A DNA stretch of 49,757 nucleotides from Ligilactobacillus equi DSM 15833 = JCM 10991 (GCF_000615765.1 NZ_BAMI01000011.1:1-49757); one strand, 5' to 3'. Shown: positions 1 through 11,571, numbered from the stretch's first letter. The notes: generated by a model from the letters alone, not told the origin. Numbers and translations are program-made.

Positions 1-2
1 GT

Positions 3-617
3 TTAGAAAAATTATTGGCGCCGATGCTACCTGGACAAGTCGATGTAACCATTCCTTGTCGGGATGATGCTAATTATCGCGATAGTGCGATTGTGAAATT
101 TGAATTGGGTAAATTAGGGCAATACATCACTGAAACACAAAAACAACGAGTCTTTAGCCCTTTTACTAAGGAAACTTATGTCGTGGAAGATATGACCTTT
201 GAAGGTCCTTTAATTGCCATGGATTTAGTGAAGCAGGTAGGTTTGCCGGATGCAAGTTATTTTTTGTTATATGATGATTCAGATTACGCCCAAAGACTAC
301 AAGCACATAGTCAAATTTTATATGTGACGGCTGCCAAGTTACACCGGCAACTATCGACCTTAGAACAACAGTTCCCGAGTGGCAAGTATTTCTATAATTG
401 GAAGGACTACTACCAGGTGCGTAATAATATTCTTTTTAATAAAAAGTATGGTCAAACTTGGGCGGTCCGCCACTTGAGTCAATTTATGATTGGGCCACGT
501 CTATTAATCCGTTCAGCCCGCAACCGGAGTCTCAAAAATGACGGACCTTTGATTATTAAGGCTTGGAAGGATGGGATTTTAGGTAAGACAGGAATGAGAG
601 TGGGTCCGAATTACTAA
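3..617 (+). CDS. Glycosyltransferase family 2, C-terminal part (5' end outside window)
   Basis: The reading frame is open to the left edge, so only about the last 200 residues are present. The motif FLLYDDSDYAQRL matches the acceptor-side acidic motif (DD.EY..R) of GT2 enzymes of the galactofuranosyl/rhamnosyl transferase type, which transfer sugars from nucleotide or lipid donors during surface polysaccharide synthesis on the cytoplasmic face of the membrane. The end is rich in basic residues, as is usual for membrane-associated transferases. Its stop codon overlaps the next start by one base (TAATG), so it belongs to the same operon as the three following transferases. Sugar specificity cannot be read from the sequence. 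Confidence 0.7.
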   Translation, partial: LEKLLAPMLPGQVDVTIPCRDDANYRDSAIVKFELGKLGQYITETQKQRVFSPFTKETYVVEDMTFEGPLIAMDLVKQVGLPDASYFLLYDDSDYAQRLQAHSQILYVTAAKLHRQLSTLEQQFPSGKYFYNWKDYYQVRNNILFNKKYGQTWAVRHLSQFMIGPRLLIRSARNRSLKNDGPLIIKAWKDGILGKTGMRVGPNY

Positions 618-1594
618 TGGAAAAACAAGAAGTTAAAATTTCAATTATTGTACCTTTTCATAATGGTCAGGCATTTATGGCTCGATTTTTAGCTACTTTT
701 AAGGCTCAAACTTACCAAAATTTTGAATTAATCATGGTCGATGACGGCTCTACGGATGCTTCTGTTCAGATCTTGGAAGCAGAGCGGGGATCTTTAAAGC
801 TGAAACTATTCCGAATTGGTAATCACGGCGTTTCACACGGGCGCAATGTAGGTTTGCAGCAAGCAAGTGGTGATATTATTGGTTTTTGTGATATTGATGA
901 CCTGGTACATCCGCGTTTATTAGAAATCGTGCAGCAAGTCCATCAAGCTAGCCACCAGGTGACTGTTGTACATGCGCAGGTGATTAAAGCGAATGAGGTC
1001 GGCGCCTTTCTAAATAAAGATAATGAACATGTGATTGTTAAAGATTGGGATCGAGCAACTCTTTTTACCCAAATGAACTTTAATGATCGTGAAATTTTTG
1101 GTTCAGTGTGGAATAAGTTTTTTTCGGCTTCAGTACTCAAAGGCTACATTTTTAATGAAGACTTAACACTTTATGAAGATGCCAACTTTATTTACCAGGT
1201 GGTGGCCAGTCAAGCAAATTTAGTTATTAAAGAGGTGCCACTGGCTTTATATGGATATTACTATAACGAAAATAGTGTTACTATCAGTGAAAATCCTGAT
1301 TGGTTGTATACAGCAGCTGGCGAATTGCGTTACGCGCAAGCAATTCAGGATATCTTGCGCCAGCAGGAGTCCAATTTAACGACCAAGCAAGTCAAGCAAC
1401 TGCAAGCCAAACTATTTCGCTTGGCGCTCTATCCCTTGTATCGTCGCAATTATCCTTCCAAAGTAGCGTTTATTCAACTTAAAAAGTTGTGTCGGCGTTA
1501 CTTTGGAACTTACTTAGTATGGTATCAGGAAGATACCTTTCAAAAATTTAAGAAGAGCCTGCAATTTTTATTAGTCATGTTGAGGAGAAAATAA
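617..1594 (+). CDS. Glycosyltransferase family 2
   Basis: A 325-residue GT-A fold glycosyltransferase. The N-terminus ISIIVPFHNG, the nucleotide-binding VDDGSTD (about residues 42-48) and the metal-binding CDIDD (about 92-96) are the standard GT2 landmarks; the region after residue 160 with WNKFF and LYEDANF carries the usual acceptor-side ED motif. It should transfer a sugar to a growing surface polysaccharide or teichoic-acid-like chain in the cytoplasm. Translation is coupled on both sides by one-base stop/start overlaps (TAATG at 615-619 and 1592-1596). No membrane segment is obvious. Donor and acceptor are unknown. Confidence 0.85.
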   Translation: MEKQEVKISIIVPFHNGQAFMARFLATFKAQTYQNFELIMVDDGSTDASVQILEAERGSLKLKLFRIGNHGVSHGRNVGLQQASGDIIGFCDIDDLVHPRLLEIVQQVHQASHQVTVVHAQVIKANEVGAFLNKDNEHVIVKDWDRATLFTQMNFNDREIFGSVWNKFFSASVLKGYIFNEDLTLYEDANFIYQVVASQANLVIKEVPLALYGYYYNENSVTISENPDWLYTAAGELRYAQAIQDILRQQESNLTTKQVKQLQAKLFRLALYPLYRRNYPSKVAFIQLKKLCRRYFGTYLVWYQEDTFQKFKKSLQFLLVMLRRK

Positions 1595-2678
1595 TGGCAA
1601 ATATTTTACATTTATCAAGAACCATGGGACAGGGGGGGCCGAAAAGGTCATTTACCAAATTTGCAAAGATGATCAGTCTGACCGTCATTTTGTAGCCTCC
1701 TGTGGAGGTTTTTATGTGCCTTTACTAGCTGCTCAAGGGGTCAAGCACTTTGAAATTCCTGATACGGTGGTTAAAAGTCCTGCCAATATTTTGCGGACGT
1801 TGATGACTTTGCGTCGCGTAGTTAAAGAAGAAAAAATTGATATCGTGCACAGTCATCACCGTTTAGGTGCGGTGTATGGACGTCTGCTGCAAATGCAGTT
1901 TCGGAATTTAAAGCACCTTTATACCGCTCATAATGTTTTTTTAGATAGCCAAAAAATGATGGCATTTGCCCTCGAAAAAGCAACTATTGTGGCTTGTGGT
2001 AAGACGGTAGCACAAAATTTGGAAGAAGTTTACCATATTGCTCCTGAAAAAATTACTGTGATTCATAATTCGATTGAAAAGCCAGTCGTAAGCGGTACCG
2101 TACCTCAAGCTCTATTAACTGCCAAAGCAAGCGGCCGTTACTTAATCGGTAGTATCGGGCGTTTAACGGAACAAAAGGGGATGGATATTTTTATTCGTGC
2201 ACTTCAAGAGGTTAGCCAAGTACACTCGGAGGTTTTAGGTGTGATTGTCGGTGACGGAGAAAAGCGCGCAGAACTTGAAAAGTTGGTAGCTGATTTAGGC
2301 CTGACCCAGCAAGTTTTATTTTTGGGTAATCAAACCGTTGTGCCCGCAATTTTGCAGGAGTTAGAATTCGTGGTGCTGGCTTCACGTTTTGAGGGCTTTC
2401 CTCTAACACCGCTAGAAGTTTTTGCTAGTGAAAAAACCCTGATTGTCTCGGATATTCCTAGCAATTTGGAAATTGTTCATGCTGGCGTAGAAGGTTTGAG
2501 TTTTCGTAGTGAAGATAGCCAGGACCTGGCCCAAAAAATCTTAACTATGATGCAAGTTGATCGGGAAAAAATGGCGGTTTGTGGGGCCAAAGCCTATGCT
2601 CAAGAGTTTAGTTATACCAAATTTATTTTGGCCTATCAGGCGCAGTATCAAAAAATAAGTGGAGGAAAAGTAAAATGA
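1594..2678 (+). CDS. Glycosyltransferase family 4, frameshifted near the start as read
   Basis: The gene begins at ATG 1594 (MANILHLSRTMGQGG) but as read runs into a stop after about 31 codons. A run of seven G at 1632-1638 is one short: with eight G the frame continues as AEKVIYQICKDDQ into the long downstream frame, giving 361 residues, the normal size of a GT4 retaining transferase. The C-terminal half shows the GT-B hallmarks: IGSIGRLTEQKGMDIFI, VIVGDGEKRAELE, and the donor-site sequence SRFEGFPLTPLEVFASE (E-x7-E type). It sits third in the polysaccharide operon and overlaps the next gene by four bases (ATGA). Most likely a sequence error like the others in this window; slipped-strand phase variation in the poly-G tract is a real alternative for a surface-sugar gene. 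Confidence 0.8.
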
Positions 2679-3385
2679 TTCCCAAACATATTCACTATTG
2701 CTGGTTTGGGGGCAAGCCACTCCCCCGCCATGTTAAAAAAAATATTGTTACTTGGAAAAAGGCCTGTCCAGATTATGAAATTACTGAGTGGAATGAAAGT
2801 AACTTTGATGTGCATGCGCACCCTTTCATGGCGCAAGCATATGATCAAGGGCAATGGGCCTTTGTATCAGACTATGCGCGCCTACAGGTGATTTATGAGC
2901 AGGGTGGAATATACTTGGATACAGACGTGGAATTATTGCGTAACCTAGATTTTTTGTTAGAAAATGATTTTTACGCGGGCATGCAACAAGATATTCAAAA
3001 AATCAATACAGGTCTTGGTTATGGAGCTAAAAAACATAGTCCAGTAGTTAAGGCTATGTTAGCAGCCTATGACGGGCTAGTTTTTGACCCTCAGCAAAAG
3101 GAAACTTTGGCCTGTCCTAACTTAAATACGATGGCTATCGAATCTTATCAGATTCAAAATAAGCAAACAGAGAAGGTACGAATCTTACCAGCTACTTATC
3201 TTGATCCGATTGCGCCAGGCGATGAGGTGGAAAATCTTCTGACGTCAGAAACGATTTCCATTCACCACTACTTGGCGAGCTGGGGGACGAAGCAACAACA
3301 ACGTCGGCGACGCCTGATATCTTGGCTAGGGCAAGCGCGCGTTATGAAGCTCCGACGCTGGGTTTTAAAAAATTTACGCAAATAA
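2675..3385 (+). CDS. GT32-like glycosyltransferase (capsular polysaccharide type)
   Basis: A 236-residue protein starting MIPKHIHYCWFGG, the N-terminal signature of bacterial GT32/OCH1-like sugar transferases (IPK.IHY.WFG). The DXD metal-binding motif is in GGIYLDTDVELLRN (about residues 85-98), preceded by SDYARLQVIYEQGG, both very conserved in the family. It would use a nucleotide sugar to decorate a surface polysaccharide. The C-terminus is strongly basic, consistent with peripheral membrane binding. It is the last gene of the transferase operon and is followed by a terminator. Confidence 0.85.
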   Translation: MIPKHIHYCWFGGKPLPRHVKKNIVTWKKACPDYEITEWNESNFDVHAHPFMAQAYDQGQWAFVSDYARLQVIYEQGGIYLDTDVELLRNLDFLLENDFYAGMQQDIQKINTGLGYGAKKHSPVVKAMLAAYDGLVFDPQQKETLACPNLNTMAIESYQIQNKQTEKVRILPATYLDPIAPGDEVENLLTSETISIHHYLASWGTKQQQRRRRLISWLGQARVMKLRRWVLKNLRK

Positions 3386-3540
3386 AAGTCTGTGGGTAAT
3401 CGATTTATTAAATTACTATTTCATCTTAATTCTAATCTAATATCTGAAGTTAGCGCGCTAGAAGTGAGTCTGCACCCAGAATATTAGAAATATTCAGAAT
3501 TATTTGAAAATGCTAAACACAGAATTTTATGAGCAACCAA

Positions 3541-3591
3541 AAAAACCTTAAGAAATTATGTTTCCTAAAACGTTGATTTCTTAAGGTTTTT
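3541..3591. terminator. Two-way intrinsic terminator between convergent genes
   Basis: A perfect 16-base stem (3541-3556 with 3576-3591) has an A-run on the left and a T-run on the right, so it can end transcription from both the glycosyltransferase operon and the minus-strand DUF2207 gene. The 155 bases before it (3386-3540) are AT-rich and I see no gene there. Confidence 0.85.
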
Positions 3592-3619
3592 ACTATTTTT
3601 AGAAAAGATAGTTATGTGT

Positions 3620-5386
3620 CTAGTAGCGAGTTTCTTGGCGCTTTTTATTGGCATTGTAGGCATCGACAGCTTTGGAGAAGCTAGCGGTAAAACGATCCCC
3701 AAACCCAACGGGAGCTGTGAAGAAAGCTTGGTAGGAAGCGCCTAAATGGTTAGCCAATTCTTCTTCAGAAAAGTTGGCTTTGAAAGCTTTGATGGTCCGT
3801 TTGTTGTAACCAAAGGCGATAGAATATGGTAGTACTTCAGCCCAGTAATCGATATCACCATGCTTTTTCATGTCAATTTTGTCTAAATCACGTAAGGTGT
3901 GACGGAAAGCGCGTAAGTGCGTGATAGCTTCAACCCCGCGTGGTGTGTATGGTGAATGGTGGCGGTAGTAGTAGGCAAAGACGCCAGCTTGTACAAGAAG
4001 GGCTAAAATAGCGAGACTCGTAAGTAAGAAGGTTTGACTATTGCCTAAGAAAATAGCCGCAACCAAAAAGGTAACGGAAACCAAAGCCAAGATTGAATTC
4101 CAAGCTAAAGTCCGGGCACTCTTAGAATTGACATATTTGTGAGCTTTAGCAGCAGTAAGTACACCGGCTTGCCATTCTTCAAAGACATAAGACATTTGTT
4201 TTTCGCCTCGTCTGGAAGCCCCGTATTTACGTAGTTGCTCTAAGGTAACTTTTTGACCATCACCCACAACGTTAAAGAGTAAATCTGTTACGACGTCTGT
4301 ATTGGTCAAACTTTCATCTAAGAGGGTTAATTGGTAGTCATCTTTTTTGCGATCGACTGGTTGAATCGCAATTTTTTTCTTGATGGCTAATTCTAAAAGG
4401 TAAGCCCCTAAAGCGTTATTATCGGGTACGTTGTCCGAGTAAACGGCTTGGGCGATGAAAGGTGGCAAGGCGGGCAAGTCATATGAGTGTGGGGGATTGG
4501 CTTCGGGCCACGGTTGACGACTTTCGGGGTGGCGCCATAAGAAGATGAGCCAAGCAAAAGCGAAGACTAAACCAATTAAAAGGGTAATTAAAGGCTGGAA
4601 GAAGTTAGCTTGGGCTTTTTGATGTGCTTTAGCTTGTGCCTGGTCTTTCCAACTTTGAACGGTATTTTTTGCCTGATTTTGATAGTTTTGTTTGGAAACT
4701 AAAGTGTTATTGACAGTTGCACTGGTTGGGAAGGTGGTTAGAAATTCTAAACTCGTTTTCGCTGGTAATTGCTTAGCGGCAATGGTTACTCGGCCTTTAG
4801 GTTGGTTAACTGTAACCTTGGTTTTAGCGTCTGAGTTAGCCCAGGCTTGTAATGGTGAAATTTTACCATCAGCAAACTTTAAGCGAATGTGAACATTATT
4901 TAAAGGTGTGTTCCATTGGTCGCCAATAACCTGCCAATTTAAAGCAGCGGTATCTGTGTAGTTAGTAATGCCTTGGGAGAGGTGGTAAGTATAGTAAAAA
5001 GTGGCAGTGGCATCAGAAATTTGATGATAGACCTTAATGCGTAAACCATTTTCATTGTTAATGACACTGTAGGTGTCGTTACTGCCATCATCTCTTTGAC
5101 TTAGTTGATAGGATTTACCATCTTGTTGGACCACCACACTTGGAATGGTGGTGGTTGCCCCGTCCATGATTGGTTGGTTGAGGTAAACCGCATTGGTTTG
5201 TCCGTTTTTGAAAGTATAAGTAACGGCTTGGCTGATATCAGCAGAACCGTCCTTTTGAATATTAGCCGTTACATCATAATTTGTAATGGTATAATTACCG
5301 CTAGCGGCGATGGTTGTTACACGAAAGAGTAAACCACTAGCGAGGATTAGACTAAAAAAGCATAACTTTTGAAAAAATTTAGTCAT
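3620..5386 (-). CDS. DUF2207 domain membrane protein
   Basis: A 588-residue protein with an N-terminal signal peptide (about 1-28), an extracytoplasmic beta-rich domain starting YTITNYDVTANIQKDGSADI that is the typical start of DUF2207, a membrane segment near residues 262-284 (LITLLIGLVFAFAWLIFLW), a cytoplasmic part with PPSYDLPALPPF-like sequence typical of the family, and two further membrane segments near 427-475. The family is widespread in Firmicutes and has no settled function. Start chosen from a clear AGGAGG site upstream of the ATG. It stands alone on the minus strand, divergent from pyrH. Confidence 0.85.
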   Translation of the reverse strand: MTKFFQKLCFFSLILASGLLFRVTTIAASGNYTITNYDVTANIQKDGSADISQAVTYTFKNGQTNAVYLNQPIMDGATTTIPSVVVQQDGKSYQLSQRDDGSNDTYSVINNENGLRIKVYHQISDATATFYYTYHLSQGITNYTDTAALNWQVIGDQWNTPLNNVHIRLKFADGKISPLQAWANSDAKTKVTVNQPKGRVTIAAKQLPAKTSLEFLTTFPTSATVNNTLVSKQNYQNQAKNTVQSWKDQAQAKAHQKAQANFFQPLITLLIGLVFAFAWLIFLWRHPESRQPWPEANPPHSYDLPALPPFIAQAVYSDNVPDNNALGAYLLELAIKKKIAIQPVDRKKDDYQLTLLDESLTNTDVVTDLLFNVVGDGQKVTLEQLRKYGASRRGEKQMSYVFEEWQAGVLTAAKAHKYVNSKSARTLAWNSILALVSVTFLVAAIFLGNSQTFLLTSLAILALLVQAGVFAYYYRHHSPYTPRGVEAITHLRAFRHTLRDLDKIDMKKHGDIDYWAEVLPYSIAFGYNKRTIKAFKANFSEEELANHLGASYQAFFTAPVGFGDRFTASFSKAVDAYNANKKRQETRY

Positions 5387-5477
5387 ATTAATTCCTCCTT
5401 ATTTTTTTCAAGTCTATTATCTCAAATTTAAAGCAAAAAAGATATAGTTAGCCGATTTCTTGAGGCAAAATTAACCA

Positions 5478-5506
5478 TATTCAAGGTTAGAGTTTTATGG
5501 TAAAAT
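5478..5506 (+). promoter_or_regulatory. Putative promoter of the pyrH operon
   Basis: An extended -10 element TGG-TAAAAT (5498-5506) lies about 75 bases before pyrH; the -35 (TATTCA, 5478-5483, 17-base spacing) is weak, which is common when an extended -10 is present. Confidence 0.5.
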
Positions 5507-5581
5507 ATGTTCAAATGGACTTTGCGTTATTTTTAAAATTAATCATAAAATAAGCTAAAAAGATAAAATTAGGAGGATAAT

Positions 5582-6304
5582 ATGGCTGACGTAAAATACA
5601 AACGCGTTGTGATGAAATTGAGTGGAGAAGCTTTAGCAGGTGCTCAAGGTCATGGGATTAATCCGCCGGAAATTCGGAAAGTGGCTGAAGAAATCAAAGA
5701 AGTTCACGATTTAGGCGTTGAAATTGCGATTGTCGTTGGTGGTGGTAACATGTGGCGTGGTGAAGCTGGGGCTCAAATGGGAATGGAACGTGCCCAAGCA
5801 GACTACATCGGGATGTTAGGTACGGTCATGAATGCCTTGGCTTTACAAGATAATTTGGAAAAAGTTGGGGTACCAACGCGTGTGCAAACTGCGATTGAAA
5901 TGCGTCAAATTGCTGAACCATATATCAGAAGAAAAGCTGTTCGTCACTTGGAAAAAGGGCGGATTGTGATTTTTGCAGCGGGGACAGGTTCGCCTTACTT
6001 CTCAACTGATACGACGGCTGCTTTACGTGCGTCAGAAATTAATGCTGATGTTATCTTGATGGCGAAAAATGGGGTTGACGGGGTCTACTCTGCTGATCCT
6101 AAGCATGATGCTGAAGCGCAAAAATTTGAAAAATTAACACACATGGAAATTATCAACAAGGGCCTGAAAGTGATGGATACTACCGCTTCTTCACTTTCCA
6201 TGGATAACGATATTCCTTTAGTTGTCTTTAACATGAATGAACGAGGCAACATCAAGAAGGTTGTTGAAGGTCAAAATGTTGGTACAACAGTAGAAGGGAA
6301 ATAA
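5582..6304 (+). CDS. pyrH: Uridylate kinase PyrH
   Basis: Phosphorylates UMP to UDP with ATP, the step that feeds UTP, CTP and nucleotide-sugar synthesis; bacterial PyrH is a cytoplasmic hexamer of the amino-acid-kinase fold. The 240-residue length is typical. Visible landmarks are KLSGEAL (12-18), the glycine loop GGGNMWRG (53-60) and [15 protein letters not shown] (132-146). Ribosome site TAGGAGGA precedes the ATG. It starts the block with frr one base downstream of its stop. The usual upstream partners rpsB and tsf are absent; instead the minus-strand DUF2207 gene lies upstream. Confidence 0.98.
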   Translation: MADVKYKRVVMKLSGEALAGAQGHGINPPEIRKVAEEIKEVHDLGVEIAIVVGGGNMWRGEAGAQMGMERAQADYIGMLGTVMNALALQDNLEKVGVPTRVQTAIEMRQIAEPYIRRKAVRHLEKGRIVIFAAGTGSPYFSTDTTAALRASEINADVILMAKNGVDGVYSADPKHDAEAQKFEKLTHMEIINKGLKVMDTTASSLSMDNDIPLVVFNMNERGNIKKVVEGQNVGTTVEGK

Positions 6305-6305
6305 T

Positions 6306-6860
6306 ATGGACGCTATTTTAGAAAAAAATCAAGCAAAAATGGTTAAAGCTGAAGAAGCTTTACAACGTGAGTTAGGTAACATTCGGGCCGGCCGGGCCAA
6401 TGCCAGTTTGTTAAATCGGGTCATGGTTGATTACTATGGCGCCCCTACACCTTTGAACCAAATGGCACAAATTTCAGTGCCTGAAGCTCGGGTTTTATTG
6501 ATTACGCCTTACGATAAATCATCTTTGAAAGACGTCGAACATGCTTTATTGGCTTCTGACTTGGGTTTAACCCCAGCTAATGATGGTTCTGCCATCCGTT
6601 TGGTAATTCCACAATTAACAGAAGAACGCCGGAAGGAATTAGCAAAGGAAGTTAAGGCAACTTCTGAAAAGGCGAAGGTTGCGGTGCGTAACATTCGTCG
6701 GGATATGATGGATGCTTTGAAGAAGGCCCAAAAGAACGGTGACTTAACTGAAGATGACTTGCGTGACTTGGAAGACCAAGCTCAAAAGTTAACTGATGCT
6801 TCCGTGAAAAACATCGATGCCATTACAGCTGATAAAGAAAAAGAAATTCTCCAAGGCTAA
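6306..6860 (+). CDS. frr: Ribosome recycling factor
   Basis: Splits post-termination ribosomes together with EF-G. The 184-residue length and the sequences [18 protein letters not shown] (near residue 20) and [18 protein letters not shown] (near 140) are those of RRF. It follows pyrH by one base (TAATATG), so the two are co-translated, and is followed at once by a strong terminator, suggesting a pyrH-frr transcript with partial read-through to uppS. Confidence 0.98.
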   Translation: MDAILEKNQAKMVKAEEALQRELGNIRAGRANASLLNRVMVDYYGAPTPLNQMAQISVPEARVLLITPYDKSSLKDVEHALLASDLGLTPANDGSAIRLVIPQLTEERRKELAKEVKATSEKAKVAVRNIRRDMMDALKKAQKNGDLTEDDLRDLEDQAQKLTDASVKNIDAITADKEKEILQG

Positions 6861-6864
6861 TAAC

Positions 6865-6894
6865 AAAACGGGGCAAAGTAACTTGCCCCGTTTT
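6865..6894 (+). terminator. Intrinsic terminator after frr
   Basis: A perfect 12-base stem, AAAACGGGGCAA with TTGCCCCGTTTT, with a six-base loop and a following T-rich tail. Confidence 0.9.
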
Positions 6895-6920
6895 CTTACT
6901 TATACAAAGGGGTGAAAAAA

Positions 6921-7697
6921 TTGTTTACCAAAATTTTTAAAAACGGTACTGTTCCAGAAACTCAGCTTGATATGCAAAATATTCCTGCCCACATCGCTAT
7001 TATCATGGATGGTAATGGTCGCTGGGCCAAAAAACGACACATGCCACGCGTGGCAGGACATAAACAGGGGATGGAAACGGTCAAAACCATTACCAAGGCT
7101 GCTAGTGATTTAGGGGTTAAAGTTTTAACCCTCTATGCTTTTTCAACGGAAAACTGGAAACGGCCCGAAGGAGAAGTTAAGTACCTGATGGATTTGCCGG
7201 AAAAATTTTTCAACAAGTTTGTTCCGGAATTGATTGAAAATAACGTCCGTGTGAAGGTCATGGGTTATACTGAACAGCTCCCCGCATCGACCCAAAAAGC
7301 GGTCTTGGATGCCATTGAACAAACCAAGCATTGTACGGGGATGGTCTTGAATTTTGCTCTAAATTACGGGGGGCGGGCCGAAATCGTTACGGCGGTGACG
7401 AATTTGGTTCAAATGGCTAATGAGGGCCAACTAGCAGCACAAGAAGTTAGCGAGGAACTTTTGTCTCAACATATGATGACGGCTGACTTAGCCCCCTATA
7501 CTGATCCAGATTTATTAATTCGGACCAGTGGGGAAGAAAGAATTTCAAACTTCTTGTTATGGCAATTAGCTTACAGTGAAATGGTCTTTATGGACATACT
7601 GTGGCCGGATTTTGATCAAGTCGCCTTACAAGAAGCTATTAAAAGTTACCAAGCCCGTAACCGGCGCTTTGGTGGTTTGAAAGAAGAGGAAGAGTAA
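6921..7697 (+). CDS. uppS: Undecaprenyl diphosphate synthase UppS
   Basis: Cis-prenyltransferase that builds the C55 lipid carrier for peptidoglycan and wall polysaccharides from FPP and IPP. The catalytic MDGNGRWAKKR lies near residues 28-38 and the C-terminal RTSGEERISNFLLWQ and W.D (ILWPDF) motifs are present. I choose the TTG at 6921 because AAAGGGGTGA (6906-6915) is a good ribosome site with proper spacing for it; a GTG at 6912 would lie inside that site and add three residues. Its stop directly abuts the cdsA start. Confidence 0.95.
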   Translation: MFTKIFKNGTVPETQLDMQNIPAHIAIIMDGNGRWAKKRHMPRVAGHKQGMETVKTITKAASDLGVKVLTLYAFSTENWKRPEGEVKYLMDLPEKFFNKFVPELIENNVRVKVMGYTEQLPASTQKAVLDAIEQTKHCTGMVLNFALNYGGRAEIVTAVTNLVQMANEGQLAAQEVSEELLSQHMMTADLAPYTDPDLLIRTSGEERISNFLLWQLAYSEMVFMDILWPDFDQVALQEAIKSYQARNRRFGGLKEEEE

Positions 7698-8492
7698 ATG
7701 AAACAAAGAGTAATTACGATTATTATTGCAGCGTTAATTTTTATTCCATTATTATTGCTCGGTGGTGCTTGGTTTAACGCTTTGGTAATTTTGATGGGTT
7801 TAGTGGCTATGTCTGAAGTTTTACGGATGAAAAAACGCTTGCTAATCTCACCGGAAGCGATTATTTCCTTTCTAGCGGTTTTAGTCATGTTATTACCAAG
7901 TTCGGTCCTAGATTTTTTGCCAGACACATTTTCAACCAGTGGAGTCTTTTACTTTTTAATCTTGTGTCTCTTGGTGTATACTGTATTTTCAAAGAACCGT
8001 TTTTCTTTTGATGATGCTGGTGCTTTGACTTTAGGAGTGCTTTACCTAGGAAAAGGTTTTTCCTACATGATGGATGCTCGTTCAGAAAGTTTAGCCATGG
8101 TTTTATACGCCTTATTTATCGTCTGGATTACTGATAGTGGGGCTTACTTGATTGGCCGGCAAATCGGGAAAAACAAATTAGCACCTAATGTTAGTCCTAA
8201 CAAGACCTGGGAGGGTTCCATTGGAGGAACGGTGAGTGCCGTGGTCTTATTGGCTATCTACCTTCATTTGTTCCCGGCTGTACAGCAAGGTTACAGCTTT
8301 GTTTCCATGTTAGGTTTAACTCTTATTTTCTCAATTGGGGGACAATTAGGGGATTTAGTTGAATCAGCCTTGAAACGTTATTATGGAGTCAAGGACTCGG
8401 GTAATATCTTACCGGGACACGGGGGAATTTTTGATCGGTTCGACTCTTCTTTGATTGTCTTACCATTAATGCACTTTGCAGGTTTGTTCTAA
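7698..8492 (+). CDS. cdsA: Phosphatidate cytidylyltransferase CdsA
   Basis: Makes CDP-diacylglycerol from phosphatidic acid and CTP for phospholipid synthesis. The 264-residue protein is mostly membrane helices and carries VSPNKTWEGSIGG and the full CDP-diglyceride synthase signature SALKRYYGVKDSG..LPGHGG..DRFD near the C-terminus (about 222-250). It starts with no gap after uppS. In Bacillus dxr follows; here rseP follows directly, in line with use of the mevalonate route to isoprenoids. Confidence 0.97.
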   Translation: MKQRVITIIIAALIFIPLLLLGGAWFNALVILMGLVAMSEVLRMKKRLLISPEAIISFLAVLVMLLPSSVLDFLPDTFSTSGVFYFLILCLLVYTVFSKNRFSFDDAGALTLGVLYLGKGFSYMMDARSESLAMVLYALFIVWITDSGAYLIGRQIGKNKLAPNVSPNKTWEGSIGGTVSAVVLLAIYLHLFPAVQQGYSFVSMLGLTLIFSIGGQLGDLVESALKRYYGVKDSGNILPGHGGIFDRFDSSLIVLPLMHFAGLF

Positions 8493-8508
8493 GAGAAAGG
8501 ATGAGTTG

Positions 8509-9783
8509 ATGGTTATTACCATTATTGCCTTTATAGTTGTTTTCGGAATTTTGGTTTTTGTCCATGAATTAGGCCATTATGTGATGGCCAAGCGGGCAGG
8601 AATTATGGTCCGAGAATTTGCAATTGGGATGGGTCCCAAAATTTTTTCCTATCGGAAAAACGAAACAACCTACACCATTCGGATTTTGCCCTTAGGGGGG
8701 TATGTCCGTATGGCTGGTAACCAAGATGATGAAGAAGAACTTCAAAAGGGAATGCCTTTAACTTTGCAGTTAAATTCTGAGGGACAAGTGACCCAGATTA
8801 ATACCAGTCAAAAAGTTACCCTTTTGAACGGAATTCCTTTGGAATTGACCGACTGGGATTTAACCGATGGTTTGTGGCTGGAAGGTTATGAAAATGGTCA
8901 AGAAGATGAGTTAAAGCGTTACGTCGTGGATCATGATGCTTTAATTGTTGAAAAAGACGGCACACCTTTACAGATTGCGCCACGAGATGTCCAATTTCAA
9001 GAAGCAACTTTACCCCGGCGGATGCTAACGAATTTTGCAGGGCCGTTTAATAACTTTTTATTAGCGATTGTTGCATTTGCAGTCGTTGCCTTCCTTCAAG
9101 GGGGAGTAGTGACGACCACCACTACTTTAGCCACGGTGCAAAAGGACTCACCAGCCTATGTAGCAGGGTTAAAGAAGGGTGACCGAATTGTTCAAATCAA
9201 CCAAACCAAGATTAAAAATTGGCGTCAGTTAACACAAAAAATATCCCAAAGTGCTAATCAGGAATTAACAGTGACGGTTAAGCGTCAGGGACACTTACAA
9301 AAGTTTCAGGTAACACCGAAGACCAAAGAGGTCTCGGGCCAAAAATCCGTGATTATTGGAATTCAATCCAAACAAAAGTTGAATTCTTCTGTGAGTGCTA
9401 TGATTGCTTACGGTTTTACTGCAACGTGGGCAACTATTACAGCTGTATTTAGCGCTTTAGGGGCTATGTTTACGCAAGGGTTTAGCTTAAATGACCTTGG
9501 TGGGCCGGTAGCTATGTATTCTTTTACCTCGCAAGCCGCTCATTATGGTTTAACCAGTGTAGTTTCACTTTTGGCGCTTTTATCGGTTAACTTGGGAATT
9601 ATGAATTTACTACCGATTCCAGCTTTAGATGGTGGTAAACTAGTCTTGAATATTGTCGAGGCCATTCGACGTAAACCATTAGAAGAAAAGGCGGAATTAA
9701 CGATTACCTTGGTTGGGGTCGCTTTCCTCTTGATTTTAATGGTTCTAGTAACTTTAAATGATTTACACCGCTTCTTCTTTTAA
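8509..9783 (+). CDS. rseP: RIP metalloprotease RseP (site-2 protease family)
   Basis: Intramembrane zinc protease that cleaves transmembrane regulators and signal-peptide remnants. HELGH sits at residues 19-23 inside the first membrane helix, a PDZ domain lies about 205-270 (SPAYVAGLKKGDRIVQIN), and the third zinc-ligand motif NLLPIPALDGGK is near 366-377. Length 424 is normal for lactobacilli. I start at ATG 8509, preceded by GAAAGGATGA; a longer frame would overlap cdsA and lacks a site. Confidence 0.95.
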   Translation: MVITIIAFIVVFGILVFVHELGHYVMAKRAGIMVREFAIGMGPKIFSYRKNETTYTIRILPLGGYVRMAGNQDDEEELQKGMPLTLQLNSEGQVTQINTSQKVTLLNGIPLELTDWDLTDGLWLEGYENGQEDELKRYVVDHDALIVEKDGTPLQIAPRDVQFQEATLPRRMLTNFAGPFNNFLLAIVAFAVVAFLQGGVVTTTTTLATVQKDSPAYVAGLKKGDRIVQINQTKIKNWRQLTQKISQSANQELTVTVKRQGHLQKFQVTPKTKEVSGQKSVIIGIQSKQKLNSSVSAMIAYGFTATWATITAVFSALGAMFTQGFSLNDLGGPVAMYSFTSQAAHYGLTSVVSLLALLSVNLGIMNLLPIPALDGGKLVLNIVEAIRRKPLEEKAELTITLVGVAFLLILMVLVTLNDLHRFFF

Positions 9784-9796
9784 TTGAGCGGTTTAA

Positions 9797-11522
<1,726 letters not shown>

Positions 11523-11526
11523 ATTT

Positions 11527-11551
11527 AAACCCCAACTCGCTTGGGGTTTTT
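11527..11551 (+). terminator. Intrinsic terminator after proS
   Basis: Nine-base perfect stem AAACCCCAA/TTGGGGTTT with loop CTCGC and T-tail, directly after the proS stop. Confidence 0.88.
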
Positions 11552-11571
11552 CTTAAGGAAAGGGGAAAATT

